Origin: Isoetes taiwanensis
Lineage: Eukaryota; Streptophyta; Lycopodiopsida; Isoetales; Isoetaceae
Direction of reading: 5' to 3'
NCBI GenBank assembly: GCA_021234155.1
Contig: JAJEKV010000026.1
Location: 246,001-310,000, forward strand
Length of the DNA: 64,000 nt
Part shown: positions 11,204 to 23,429 of the stretch, piece after piece
Layout of the letters: each line of letters begins with the position of its first letter
Position numbering within the stretch: the stretch's first letter is position 1
Made by a program: the position numbers and the translations under genes
The notes under the pieces: generated by a model
The model's input: only the letters and a program-made list of their open reading frames with translations
Told to the model about the DNA's origin: nothing
Databases searched by the model: none

Positions 11204-14200
11204 CCGCGAAACCTCCAAGCATTGAGTGGGATCACGGCGCCAGAACGAATCGGAAAGCGTAACTAAAAATGAGGAGGCGGAACCGATAACTATAAGCCCC
11301 AATACCGGAAAACGTGGGTCGACCGGCACACTAAGCACGAGCGAGGTGAGACGAAGAGGAGCGCCAACGATCAAGCGCGAGAAGAAGTGGAACATGTAGA
11401 AGGCACCCATGAGCGGTCAAGGAGAACAAGAACGTGCATAATGGCGAAGCGGCAAGCTGCAAAACGACAAACACTCAAAAGGAGGTGAGCGATTAGAAAT
11501 GAGAAAAAATCAACAATTCATGAAAAAAGAGAGGACAGCATCACCCAGCGGGTGGAAGAAAAAACATGATAAACAGAAATTGGTGTGCAAATATAGCTAA
11601 ATATCAAATATGATGTACACCAAATATAGCTAAATAGCAAATATGATGGATAATGGTAGCACAATGCATAATGATATCGGGCTAAAAATGAAGTCCCCGA
11701 AAAAACAACAAAGTTATGCGTTAAGCCCAAGCAGAAATACGAGAAAAGAAGAATGTAAGCCAATGAACAAATCAATAAGAAAATAACCACAGACAAGAGC
11801 CCAACAGCCAGAGAAAATGTACAACACGGTCGCCTTAATAACAACATGAACAATGCGATAATCCCCAAAACCACATCAGATTAGATACCGACAGAAAACA
11901 GAATACGAAAAATGATCGAGTGAGCAAGGCAAAATACAGAACGAAGCTCCCCATAACAATGCATGGTAGATACAAACCGCAGGGCACATGCTGACATATA
12001 AATGGCAAAGAATAGAATTAGAAATCCAAAATCAAGGTTATGGAGAAAAAGAAGGAAACCAATATCTTGAGCGACTAAGATGACATACAATATGGACATG
12101 GATAAAACTGAATAAAAAAGAAAAATAAAGGAGGACTATGCCCCAAACAACATAAATTGAGGTCCCCCAGATGGCTAGATGCAAAAACTCCAACCAAATA
12201 ACAAGCCCAAAAAATCCCCCAAGAGCAAGATGCTAACGTAATAAGTTTGTTTCCCTCATCGCCATACCCAAATCATACATATGATAATAAGGGAAAGTAG
12301 CCACATAAAATGAATGCAAGTCATAACCCATATGCACCCCTTATGTTGCAAAATAAAATACACGTTCAAAATGCCCTCAGGGATAAACACACCAATGATC
12401 AAGGTGGAATCACGAATGTAGAACCATGCCCAGACACCAGATAAACTCCAAGCTACACATATGACCATCATTCATCCCACAAAGCATGTCAATCCGGATT
12501 GGTGTGAAGCACCATAAAATGAAGTAATTTCAATAGATATTAGGCAACGAACGAACTTATCAACCGTGGATTTAAACAGGAATAATGGAGTCGTGGTGCC
12601 AAGAAGGATGAAATGTAGAGGAAGACTGAGCAACTTCATAATAGAGAAAGAAATTGAATGTCCCCATGTGCAAAAGATGACATATGATTGCGAAGAATGA
12701 ATGAAGGAAGGTATATGAGCCGATGGATTGAACTACAGGTTGTGCAATGAAAAAATAAGAAACATAAGTTAGCAAGAACGACGAACATGACCAATTCAAA
12801 GCTACAACAACAAATCAACATGACTCAACCCCGGTGTAGATGATAAGAGGCCACGCCTTACATCAAAGCTAAAACAACAACTTGAATGGAAAACACCATG
12901 GTGGGGAAGGGAATAAGGCACTAACCCAACAGAGATCAATAGAGGAACTTGATTGAAAATATAGAGAAAGTGCGAAAAAACTTGCCGGTGCAAAAATCCC
13001 CATCCCGATGGGCTTGTCGAAATGTAAAACCATTGAGATGAAAACTAACCAGCAAATAAATATAGCCAAACAAATGGCGAATCCCATTGAAAAGAAGGAG
13101 ATAGACCGAATCTCCGGCCCTATGGCGGCTATGAGATCTGTGGATCGAGTGACACACAGGCAGATTGAAATGAAAAACCAGCTGGAGAGGCAGATCTACA
13201 GGAGTCTTGCGGCAGCCATCAAAACAGTCAGAGTGCAAGAGCCGATGGATTGAACTAACTTACCTGTCGTGCAAAAGTGAATGTGCATCTATAAATGGAG
13301 ACCAATCGAAACAATGCAATGGCGAAACACTGTCCTATGGCAGAGGAAGGAGAGAACAAGGAAACTTATAGATGGGTAAGAGGAGCGTATGAGTTGCAGG
13401 TGAAGTATGAAAAATCAGAGGGAGATGGATGAGAATCACAAACATATCCTAAGAACGGTTCCCGGAAAGCTCGAATTGGGCAAACATCAAAAAGCAGCCA
13501 AATCGCTATCCCTGAGGAGCTGGGGCTGTCGGATGGTCTCGGTACTGCCCAGAATCCTACAGGTTCAGCAGTGAATTGGAACTCAAGAGAAATTTGCCGC
13601 TCAATCACAAGAGAATTGGAGGAAGGACTAGAATATCCCTGCATGCAAATGAAAAGTCCGAAGCCAAAGGGAGCAAGGATCAATCACGAATGAATAGATC
13701 TAAAACTTAATGTGCATGGACTAGATCGGCTAACTAATGTAAACCTGATCGCTTTTAAGATGCAGCCAGAATGATCCACAAACTTACAGATCCACCAATC
13801 CTCATGAGTTAAGCTATGCCTGTGAGAGAACTGGGAGAAACTTAAACAATTGTATATCGATATAATCATTCGATCAGAACGAAAATGGCAAAAAATAGGC
13901 CAATGATTCTACTGGAAACCAAACCTGTGCCATAGCAAATGTGGACCTGGATCACTACCACAAAAGCCCAGCATGCTCACGAAGCCATACATCAAAAGAA
14001 ATGAGATGACAGACTGTCGAGGTGTGCCGTTGTGAGGTCCAGAAATCGTTGAGCTGTGGTGCAACAGAGCTCAAATGCGATGGCGGAGGCTGGGAGTGAA
14101 AAATTAAGAGCGCCCTGGGCTGATACGAAAATCAATGAGGCAGATGTTGCATGCAGCTCCAACCCTTCTCCATTCGAGCGCACAGATCGATGAAGCAGAT

Positions 14201-14739
14201 GTTGCATGCAGTTCCAACCCTGCTCCGTTCTTGTGCACGCCCAGCCAGCCTGGCCGAACTCCAACCAAACAGATCAGAATGGAAAAATGAAGCTCAGATC
14301 TGGATTCCTGCGAAAAATCGATGGCGTAGGCTTAGTTCTCGGGGAAATTAGAAAGATCAAGGAGACACGAATCCAATACAGGGAAAAAGGGTTGAAAAAG
14401 GAAGCTGAAAACAGAAAAAGATGCAACATGGAAAGATCCGCCTGAACATAGTCACAGACGATGGAGTACCGCCACCAAGATGCCGAATCTGCCCCCTCAA
14501 AAATGCAGCTCTAACCACTGCAACCAAACTCGAATCATAACGAAGAAGTCCCGTAGAAGCGAGGATTCGTGAATGCCACTCTGCAAAAAATTCCAGAGAA
14601 CAAAGCATTAAAAGGACAAGAGAGACACAGAGGGACTGAATGGAAATGGGTGGAGCAATCCCGGTGGGACCAGCCAACAAAGACGATGTGAAACCAGCTA
14701 GGAAAGATGGTGGTAGCCAAAAGATGAAGAGGAGCAGGA

Positions 14740-14868
14740 GGGAAGCTACGAGAACGAAGAATGCTGCTGTGAGAAGACGTCGATAACCAGGCGGAAAACG
14801 ACAATGGCCTAATATAGGCGCTCGTCCTTTCCCAGAATGGCGATCCGATGGCTCGGATCGATGGGATT
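14740..14868. repeat. 129-bp direct repeat, copy 2
   Basis: Second copy of the 9554-9682 repeat, 5.2 kb away in the same orientation. Confidence 0.85.
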
Positions 14869-14870
14869 AA

Positions 14871-15330
14871 CGAGGAGCTGGAGCATTTTTCCGGTTGCAG
14901 CCAAGGAAGATCGACAGGTACAGAGGAGTGCTTTGCTTTGTCTTTTAGCTTACTCTGTTGTTTTCCTTTACCATCTGCTATGAATCTGCCCTGCATCCTG
15001 TAAGTTTTTCTTTCCAGAAATGCTAGTGTCAAGAACCACAGTAGTAAGTAATGATATGCTCTACTGCTGCCATTCCCATTTTTTAAAAGAGTCCCTGTTC
15101 TGGTGATTAAATCCCTTCTCTGTAATCCCTGCATACTAGCGGTATTAATCAAATAGCCAATAGTCTTGTCATCTTGAGCTTTATAGATATGCCAAGACAA
15201 CGGTTTTTCCTGCTTGTTTTTCTAAACATTTGCAGAGTGCTAGAGATGGATGAGCACCTTTTTTTAGCTACAACCTGATTCTGAAAAGAATTATTTATTT
15301 GTGTTTTTTTTTTAAATTGCTAGGTTTGAA
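14871..15330. other. Mixed sequence, no confident gene
   Basis: Composition shifts from purine-rich to balanced. A minus-strand open stretch crosses the 129-bp repeat and continues to 15200, but no family is recognised and the shared part is repeat DNA. Confidence 0.35.
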
Positions 15331-15744
15331 TTATGCATTTGATCTAAGATTGTTATGATATCATGCCCATATGGATTTATTTGGGTTCAATTCCCAAAAG
15401 GCTTTTTAAACAAAGCACAAGTAAACCTGGGTTAATTAGTGCAAATTCAACAAATGATTTTCTTAAACTAAATCCAAGTAGCATGGGTTGGGTAGTTGCA
15501 AATTCTAGAAATGACTTTTTTGTGAACTAGATATAGATTGCATGATATAAGATAATGGTTTGCTTTAAACACATTAAAACCATAAAGTCATCCATCTATT
15601 TTGATGATAATTTTGCTCACTATCTTCGTAATAAAGTTAAACTATTTATTATGTAGAACAACAATGGTTTCATTGGCTACCATGCACTCCACACTCCTTA
15701 AAGCTAAAGCTATCATTGGTTTACAAAGAAGACGTCTTAATTTC
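15331..15744. repeat. About 300-bp tandem-repeat family, left part (host of the Mutator-like element)
   Basis: The phrase CTCCTTAAAGCTAAAGCTAT followed by CATTGGTTTACAAA and GTCTTAATTTC at 15694-15744 recurs at 20290-20340 and, diverged, near 20590-20645 and 20875. GTCTTAATTTC at 15734-15744 is the left TSD of the element that follows. Confidence 0.7.
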
Positions 15745-15785
15745 GCTCACACTATCTCCCCCCGATTGGGGTTATTAAATAAATC

Positions 15786-15882
15786 ACTGGAAACCCTTCC
15801 AGGGTTTAATATGGAAACCCTTCCGGGTTTCCATGAAATCCGGAAGGGTTTCCATATTGAACCCCGGAAGGGTTTCCACTGA
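15786..15882. repeat. GGAAACCCTTCCGG inverted array, left end
   Basis: Two direct copies of GGAAACCCTTCC (near 15789 and 15813) are followed by two inverted copies GGAAGGGTTTCC (near 15842 and 15868). The block can fold back on itself. The same words build the much longer right array. Confidence 0.85.
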
Positions 15883-15949
15883 AAGTAGATTTTTTTGGGT
15901 GGACCGTCAATTAATGACTAGAATTAAATTTGGACGGCTATTTTTGAAA

Positions 15950-16160
15950 AGGCTTTAGGATTTTTTCTTTTTGGTCTCTTCTCCGGGGATTTGCCTTCTG
16001 AAATTGGCGATTCAAGAATCAAAGAATCAAGGAAGCGTTTCAGTTGCAAGGATTCAAGGAAGTGTTTCAATTCCGATTCAAAGAAGTGTTTCCCTGGCGA
16101 TTCAGGCGATTTAGTAGCATCAATCCACACGGTTTCTGAAGTTCGGCTTGAAAAGGTAAG
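15950..16160 (+). other. Exon-like segment ending at a splice donor (possible captured exon)
   Basis: An open frame (DSRIKESRKRFSCKDSRKCF) carries a threefold 25-30-bp repeat built on GATTCAAGGAAG(C/T)GTTTCA and ends GTTCGGCTTGAAAAG just before GTAAGC, a good donor. It lies inside the Mutator-like element. I do not recognise the protein. Confidence 0.35.
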
Positions 16161-16345
16161 CAATTTTCTACTTCCTACTTCCCATTCAATCAGAAAAGTC
16201 TTCTGATCTTCCTTGATGATTCCCTGTAATTTACTAAAAGTGTTGGGTCTGTCTTTATGCGAAAAAAACCATGAATCGGCCCATTTCTGTATCTTTTTAT
16301 TTCTGAATCAACGATGGGTTCGAGAAAATTGTTTCGCAAGGAGTA

Positions 16346-16408
16346 ATTTTCATGACCAAAAAATTTCGCGAAGAAAATTTTGAGCGAAATTTTTTTGGTC
16401 ATGAAAAT
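16346..16408. repeat. Near-perfect 24-bp inverted repeat
   Basis: ATTTTCATGACCAAAAAATT followed by TCGC (16346-16369) is the reverse complement of 16384-16408 apart from one extra T; the loop is 14 bp. A long AT-rich hairpin, possibly a small foldback insert. Confidence 0.75.
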
Positions 16409-16719
16409 TCTTCAACGAAATTTTTAGGGAGCTTGAAATTTGTCGTTTCCGGCAGTGCCACTGCTCACTGCTGCTCAGCTGAAATCGATAGAAGATTTCG
16501 ATTCTTAAAAACCTGTTGATCTGGGCCGAAATTTCAAGGTCCCTAAAATTTCTTCTAGGAAAACTCGGCAGTAGAACTCGTGGCTTTTGGTACTTTGTAC
16601 CTTGATAAGAATGATGGCACTTTCTGAAATGTATATGTAATGGAAGGAAAACTGCCGTTACAAAGGATATGGCGGGGGATTATCCCCTCATCTCATTGTT
16701 GTTTTTGGTGGCAATCGCA

Positions 16720-16830
16720 GGAGGAAATCGCAGAGCAGATTACAGGAGCATATCCGGCTAAAACAGTCAAAGAAGCTGCTGCTCAATCGCCACAAGCATC
16801 AGGCGTCTTCTTACAGTGGAATCGCTGGCA
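16720..16830 (+). other. Exon-like segment with good acceptor and donor (possible captured exon)
   Basis: Between an acceptor-like GGTGGCAATCGCAG and a donor-like TGGCAG|GTAGAA lies an open frame reading EEIAEQITGAYPAKTVKEAA and ending FLQWNRWQ. Composition and splice signals look like a real internal exon. Its position inside the Mutator-like element fits transduplication of a host gene. The family is not recognised. Confidence 0.4.
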
Positions 16831-17259
16831 GGTAGAACTCGATCTAAACCCTGTTCTTTGTCTTGAATCGCCGCCCACCCTGCATCCAAACCTCCCGAAG
16901 CATCTTGGGTTCCAGAATCCCACCACAGAAGTGCTTTATTTCGCTAAGCTTGGTCATTTTTTTTCTAAGGTCTTGGTTGCTAGCAATTTCGTTGGCATGT
17001 TCTTCACATAAACCTGCATGGTCTCCAGATCTGGGTCGTGGAAAAAATGTAGACGAAGTATTAAGCAAGCCTCAAAAAAGGCAGACAGAGCATTCTGAAG
17101 CTATCTCTGTTTCGTTATGTTTTGTTTTTCTGGGTTTTTCATCTCTATGTTTTCTGGATTAACTTTGTTTGATTCTAATTGCTAACACGTTTGCTGTATC
17201 CATAGGGTCTACGCATTTGCTCCATCCCAGAAAAAGCTTGGATCATCTCAGACGTGGAT

Positions 17260-19520
17260 CATCTTAGTCAGTTTTCCCGTTTTACAAGCAACAAAAGGGT
17301 ATGATCCAAGCAATTTCCAGTTAGTCATCTTAGTCAGTTTTCCCGTTTACAAGCAACAAAATGGTATAAGCTTCTAATAAGCCGTGGATCTGCACTTTCA
17401 CCATCCTCTTGATTCTCTTTTTCTTCATCATTGGAATGCTGAGTTTGTTCTCCATTAGCACTAATTTTCACTTTCTCTGACACATTTCCAGTAGCAGTAT
17501 TAGTCTTCTTCTTCTTTTTCTTTTTGGCAATTGTGTATTCCAGGGTTTGCAGAACAAAATTTACAAGATGCTGTCAAATAGAGCCTTATCCAATAATGCA
17601 CCGTTACTAAAATGAATATGGTATTCATGCCCCATCTATGAAACTTCCAATACACGTTTCAAAAATATAGATGCATCTAAGGGGTTACCTTTACTTTCAG
17701 TGTTTCACATATGGATTTAGCTTAGATCTCATAATATGTATTATTGAAGAGACTTGCTTGCTTTCTCAAGTTTGTATAGAATTCAGACAGGCCATATTAA
17801 AGCTGGATATCTCAGATGGATGCTTTTTATGCAGAAAAGTACGTGATGTTAAGTGTTTTGCATTGATATATTTTGTTTAGAACTTGAAAGGACCATTTGC
17901 TAATGTTAAGCTGACGAATCACAGGATACTACGCAGTATATAGGCCAGTCATTCAGTACGGTTTTATTCTGTAAGTGTATTTTTAATGATTCCCTATAAA
18001 TGTTATTTTTGAGGTTGATTTTGAGTGGTTGGGCAGAGAAAGAAATTCTTGAAAATAATTTGCAAGGTTTTTGATGTTTGTTTATCTAGCTCAAGATCTT
18101 CGTTCTATTTTAGGGATAGGTTCATATTCCATATGCTTTCCATTATTGTTGTTGCATGTCCACTTAAATGAATAAAGATTGTTTCTTATTATATCATGTG
18201 GCAATATGCAGGCTGATTCTAATAATCACTTGAATAAAAGACAGATTTAAACGCCCTATGTATACATGGTAAATGTTTTCCTTATCTGCATTACTATCGG
18301 GCTGTTATAAAGTTGATGCTACTCATATAAAGTTGATGCTACTCATAGGACGCTGCCACAATGTTGAATCCTTTTGACATTTCTTGAACAATTTACATTC
18401 TTTAATTGAAGAAGGGGATATCAAAATACCAATGATGGCGCTGTTTGGAAGAGTATGGGTGGGCCAATGATGGCACTTTCTGAAATGTGATTGTTGTCAT
18501 TTAATTTATTGGGAGATTTGGAACAATTAGGCAATCAAAGACAACGTTTGGCATATGTTATGTATTTGGCCATCTCTTTAATCTCCAATTTTGTATCTGG
18601 TCCTGATTTTAACTCATGAAATATTGAGATATTCCAAGGTTGCTATTCGTAGTTGGCTGAGACAGTTGGAATTTAGTATGCGTCTTTGATTGGAGCCACT
18701 TTCACCATGTCTATCCATTACAGAGTCGTCTATGAATCTAAGGTCTGTATCTATAATACTATGATTGTCTTCCAATTTATGACCGCCTCAAAAAGCTTAC
18801 CTTTGGAAAAAGCCAACCAAACAATGGAAAAAAGCCAACCAAACAATGGAAAAAGCCAACCAAACAATCAAGCTAGGTTCGGACTTGCAGTTACAGTATC
18901 GTAAAGGTTGCTAATTTTACAACCACCTGACTGGATGGTTAAAAGGGACCATGATTTATTGCTTTACCATAGTAGGTTCTCTTTGCCAAACATTTATTTC
19001 ATCTGTTTGCCACTTTCAAGTTTAGAAAATCTATGAATCTTTGGGAGGTAGAGAGGATGGTAGAGAGGATGGCTACTTTGTTGTAGGATTGTTAAATTTT
19101 AGCATAGACTTCACATCCTCTCTCGTTTATCTGATTATTGAAATGCAGCAAGCGATGGTATTGGATATGAGTCATGGAACCCATATAAGAGCGAGTTATC
19201 TGCGTATACAGTCTATGCTAGAAAGGAACAAGTTGGAGTTGTTTGTAAGAAAAAAGCTGGAAAGGAACAAGTTGGAGTTGTTTGGAGAAAAAAAGCCATA
19301 GCCTTGTTGCTGTTGATGGATAAGGCCATAATGTTCTTTTGTATGTTGAAGCATCCAAAGTACCAAAAGCCACGAGTTATACTGCCGAGTTTTCCTAGAA
19401 GTTTGTAATTTGTACCTTGCAAGAAGTTCCATGTTATGTTGGGTGTTACGTGCCAGAATTTTTGAGATCATGTTATATTGGGTGTTAAGTGCCAGAATTT
19501 TTGAGATTAAAGCTGGTCTC
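17260..19520. repeat. Element interior with many short tandem duplications
   Basis: Separate short tandem duplications occur at 17262-17365 (CATCTTAGTCAGTTTTCCCG), 18305-18348 (ATAAAGTTGATGCTACTCAT), 18808-18872 (GGAAAAAGCCAACCAAACAAT, three copies), 19045-19070, 19218-19290 (GGAAAGGAACAAGTTGGAGT) and 19430-19515 (GTGCCAGAATTTTTGAGAT). GATGGCACTTTCTGAAATGT near 16613 recurs near 18470. No gene is seen. Confidence 0.7.
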
Positions 19521-19555
19521 AATTCTTAGTTAATCTTACCCCATGGAGTTTCTAA

Positions 19556-20215
19556 CTGCATGTGGAAACCTAACCTATTTTCCTCCTCATGTGGAAACCT
19601 AACCTGTTTTCCTCCTCCTGTGGAAACCCTTCCTATTTTCCTCCTCCTGTGGAAACCCTTCCCAATTTCCATCATGCAAGGAAATCGGGAAGGGTTTCCA
19701 CTCAAAATTTGAATTTTGAGTGACCCAATTGCTCGATGTAAAGACCCAATTGCTCGATGGACGTGCGCCTTAATGTCGGGCGTCCGTGTGGAAAGACGTG
19801 AGCCATAAAGGCTCACGTGTGCAAATATTTTGAAAAAAAATAATTTTGTGGAAACCCTTCGGATGTCCATGGAAACCCTTCCGGATTTTCCAATATGGAA
19901 ACCCTTCCGGCTTTCCATGGAAACCCTTCCGGGTTTTTAAATTCTGGAAAACCGGAAGGGTTTCCATGGAGACCCTTCCGGGTTTTATTGAAAACCGGAA
20001 GGGTTTCCATTAAAACCCGGAAGGGTTTTATTGAAAACCGGAAGGGTTTCCATGGAAAGCCGGAAGGGTTTCCATTAAAACCCGGAAGGGTTTCCATGGA
20101 AAGCCGGAAGGGTTTCCATTAAAACCCGGAAGGGTTTCCATGGAAAGCCGGAAGGGTTTCCATTAAAACCCGGAAGGGTTTCCATGGAAAGCCAGAAGGG
20201 TTTCCATGGGAGGCC
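19556..20215. repeat. GGAAACCCTTCCGG foldback array, right end
   Basis: Four about 30-bp units at 19559-19680 (TGTGGAAACC...TTTTCCTCCTC) lead into 19846-20210. There, forward GGAAACCCTTCCGG copies (to about 19940) are followed by many inverted CCGGAAGGGTTTCCAT copies, alternating TTAAAACCCGG and GGAAAGCCGG spacers. The array is a large imperfect palindrome centred near 19945. Confidence 0.9.
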
Positions 20216-20244
20216 AACCCAAATCGGGCGTACTTAAAACCATT

Positions 20245-21060
20245 GTCTTAATTTCTTTACTAAACTAGGATCAATTATTTATCCAAAATAACACTCCTTA
20301 AAGCTAAAGCTATCATTGGAAGACGTCTTAATTTCTTTACTAAACTAGGATCAATTATTTATCCAAAATATAACTGGGTTGTCTTCAACACAAAGTACTT
20401 TGGAGATAAGAAGCCACCATTAGATCGTATAGTATAGGATATTGGTTTGCTTCTAATACAAGACGTGTTTGAAGACACAAAGTCACATCTGTTTTGATGG
20501 AAAGCTTGTTCACTATTTTGGTAATAAAGTCGAACCATTTATCCTGTAGAAAAATAATGGTTTCACTGGCAACCACTACCAATTGCAAATTCCTTAAAGC
20601 TAAAGCTACTATTGATTTACAAATGAAATGTCTTAATTTCTTTACTATACTAACATCAATTGTTTAATCCAAAATATGATTAGTTTGTTTCCACCACAAA
20701 GTACTATGAAGATACAAAGCCACCACTAGTTTGATATATAAATTGTTAAATCTTATAATAAGATAAGATGAATTTTTATAATGAGAAACTTGAAGCCTTT
20801 ATTCTATGCGACAATAATAGTTTATGTGACAAAATATTCATGAGCTGATTAAGATGCCACTACGAGTGCACAATTCTTTAAGCTTAAAGCCATTAGTGAT
20901 TTATAACATATACTATTGTTTGGCTCACATGTCACATAACAACAAATTAAGGAAGAACCATAGTGGAAAACTATAGCAAGAAATCACAGTGAAAAACTTT
21001 AGATATTTATAGTATGGGTATACCACGTTGAAAAACCTTAAATGCAAACTACACTATTTA
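20245..21060. repeat. Tandem-repeat host DNA right of the Mutator-like element
   Basis: 20245-20255 is the right TSD. The unit GTCTTAATTTCTTTACTAAA running to TCCAAAATA is tandemly repeated (20245-20293 and 20328-20372), an 80-bp-period duplication. CACAAAGTACT followed by CCACCA(T/C)TAG recurs at 20390 and 20692, giving a higher period of about 300 bp. Confidence 0.75.
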
Positions 21061-21201
21061 AGTGCCTACGGTTATTCAACACATTAACCCACTTAGTAAC
21101 ATTAGTTTATTTTAGTGGTTTAATACAAAAAGTAACCCATAAAACTGATAACAGTCCTTTTTTGGGGGCCTTGTGTTAGAAGCTTAAGATCCAACTTTTA
21201 A

Positions 21202-22469
21202 TACCAAGGCCCACTCTTCACGACTATACAATCTGGTAAAGGCAAGTCCACTGGCATAGAAACACAAATCCTTGGACCTTTCATGATGGAGTGTGAGATA
21301 TGAACCCCAAGTCCCGTTGCAATTGCAACTAGAAATTGATGAGCCATTAGATCAGAAGAAAGATTAGGTAACGAGAACCAACAAGGCATCTTTAATGCAC
21401 CAACTGTATCTGGTGTAAAGACAGGAGAGTAATACTGGGACATTATATATTCCCCACCAAGTGGATCAATCCCTCTTGATACCAAAAAGTCCACTACATC
21501 ACTACTTTCAAACATAATAAGAACAAAGTTTTTTGCCAACAACTTCATGGACTAAAAAGGAGGAAGTTGAAGGCATCTCAAAAGCCGAGATAATCAAACA
21601 CGGAAGTGTGAAAAATCTAAATAGCCACCAGTGAAATACCCAAGAACTGCACAAGAAGATAAGTTCTCAGCACACTTAATATGAGTTTGATGGTCCATCT
21701 CAACCACAGGAATACCAGAAGCACTTGAAGCACATTCTGACATTTAGACGGGTAAAATAGGTCATCTGAAGGCAATTGTTGTTGAAGTTGAATCTGTCGG
21801 GCTTTCAATGTGTCCAAGATTGCCGACAACTCATCCTTACTCCCTTCAGACAATACTTGTAAAGCCCTTGCCTTTCTAGATGCGCTAGATATATCCTTAC
21901 AAAGCCAATCACTAACTCTTTGATATGAAACTTTTGTAACTAAATCAGATGATCTTTAAGCACTATCATTTGCCTGAGGCTGAGAAACTACATTAGCACT
22001 GGAATCTGTATTTGTTTGATGCAAATTCCCATTAACCTCTGCTTCCTTACTCGCAACGCCTTGCAAGGGAGGAAAATCCCTTTCTTCAAGAACCACTGGA
22101 GTAGCCACCACCAAAGACAAAGAACTTCCAATTGAATTATTTACCTCTTTTTGCGTAGCAATTGGGGGATCACGTATCACCAAATTGGTGATAGACTCAC
22201 GCCGTTTTGTCGCTACCTTCGATGTTGAAACCATATATGTCTTCCCCATCCCTATTATAAGTGGCCGAAATTAAACAGACCCAAATCCGGTCCCTAACCT
22301 GGCAGCAAACCCTAACAAAACTGATGTTGACAGAGAGGTCTCGAAACAAGCTTTTCAACGAACTAAAGATCATCGAAAAAGGAGTCCAGATGCTAAAGTT
22401 ACAAGGAAAAATGGCAGCAGCCCTAAGCGCCATCGTCACGAGTACCGGCGGCCCATGTCATGTTGAATT
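21202..22469 (-). mobile_element. 5' part of the nested LINE: leader and ORF1 with DUF4283
   Basis: Read on the minus strand from 22469. The leader (22469-22250) is followed by an ATG at 22249 opening a 97-codon stretch (to 21956), then broken frames at 21853-21617 and 21548-21198. The last block (FVLIMFESSDVVDFLVSRGI ... MPCWFSLPNLSSDLMAHQFL ... GPRICVSMPVDLPLPDCIVV) matches the DUF4283 domain of plant LINE ORF1 proteins in order and spacing. It is interrupted at SGPWY by the 15.9-kb insertion and appears to continue at 5291. Several frame breaks show an old copy. Confidence 0.75.
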
Positions 22470-22484
22470 TAAAGAGCTCAAATG
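22470..22484. repeat. Right TSD of the nested LINE
   Basis: TAAAGAGCTCAAATG, identical to 4610-4624, 17.85 kb apart. Confidence 0.85.
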
Positions 22485-23429
22485 TTGATGTAGGCATGAA
22501 AAAAGTTAAATTAAAATTATTTTTTTTTCTAATCTTTTCCATTTACTTTAACCAACATTTTTTTAGAATGTGCTAAGAAGTTGCCAAATAGCTAAGTTTA
22601 GCCCTTAAATTATTCCATGGTCACATTTTATGTGACTCTATTACAAGTAATGCGGTTAGTCTGTTAAGAGGAGTCGTATCCCCTTTTACGTATCTAGCAT
22701 GGAGTAAGTGCCTACTAGTGCCTCAGGCCCATGTTCCACTGAAAACATCTTATGCTTACGCAACTAGATGAGAAATGTTCATGTACTTTTTCTTGTTGGT
22801 TAATAAACTTTTTGTTCGTCCTTCAAAAAAAAATTTGAAGGCACAGTATTATATTTATTTTATTACCATACCATAAGATCATAGCATATAAGATCATGCT
22901 ACATCGTTCAAATCAAACAATCAACCGTCTACAACCTTTTTTCCCTCTTCACTTTCAACTCTAGTTTAGAGCTCTAACTTTCTCTGTCATAATATAGTAT
23001 TGTTATTACAAAATTGAATGAATAATCCATTATTTTATTGAAATTACACAATCTAGTACATCATTTCACTAGTTACATGCGCCATGTACTATGTCATTTC
23101 TAACCAGAATAAGTTGAAAACCAACCAACGGTATGACTACTGAGTTACATGTTTTTGTGTTCTAAATAGGCCCGCATATGATACGTTTTCATTAAGTGTT
23201 TATGATGTCCCTTGCGCAAAGGGAACTCCAAAAATGTTTTCAAAATCCAACAATTCGAAGCTTTCTTTCTCATTCCCACCATTCACTTTCCCGTTCTAAC
23301 TTTTGGATCTACATTCCCGATCCATTCCTGTTTTGAAACTATGCCTCCTGTAGGATGTGGCTTTTGCAGGTCATGTTTTGGATCTTTATTAGACTTCTTC
23401 GGCGAGTAGTATCACGGAATGCCCTAAAT
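22485..23429. other. AT-rich flank; possible LINE 3' end
   Basis: GGTTAATAAACTTTTTGTTCGTCCTTC followed by an A9 run ends at about 22833 and resembles the 3' ends of the truncated LINEs in this window, suggesting a 3'UTR scrap at about 22660-22833. No gene is seen in the rest. Confidence 0.35.

Larger units (their letters stand above)
15745..20244. mobile_element. Mutator-like (MULE/foldback-type) element
   Basis: Flanked by the 11-bp direct repeat GTCTTAATTTC (15734-15744 and 20245-20255). The uninterrupted site is visible in a neighbouring copy near 20328-20345 (GACGTCTTAATTTCTTTAC), so the 4.5 kb between is inserted DNA and the repeat a true TSD; 8-12 bp is the Mutator range. Near the ends are inverted blocks CCCGATTGGGGTT (left) and AACCCAAATCGGG (right), followed inward by GGAAACCCTTCCGG arrays. 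The outermost bases do not match, so the TIR limits are unsure. No transposase is visible. Exon-like segments inside suggest a non-autonomous, gene-capturing (Pack-MULE-like) copy. Confidence 0.65.

Noticed and set aside
14535-15200. 221-codon minus-strand frame
   Set aside because: Half of it is the 129-bp repeat in antisense and the rest has no recognisable domain; no splice or start support.
19846-20215. Interstitial telomeric repeat
   Set aside because: The word GGAAACCCTTCC is not TTTAGGG/CCCTAAA, and forward and inverted copies alternate, which telomere arrays do not do.
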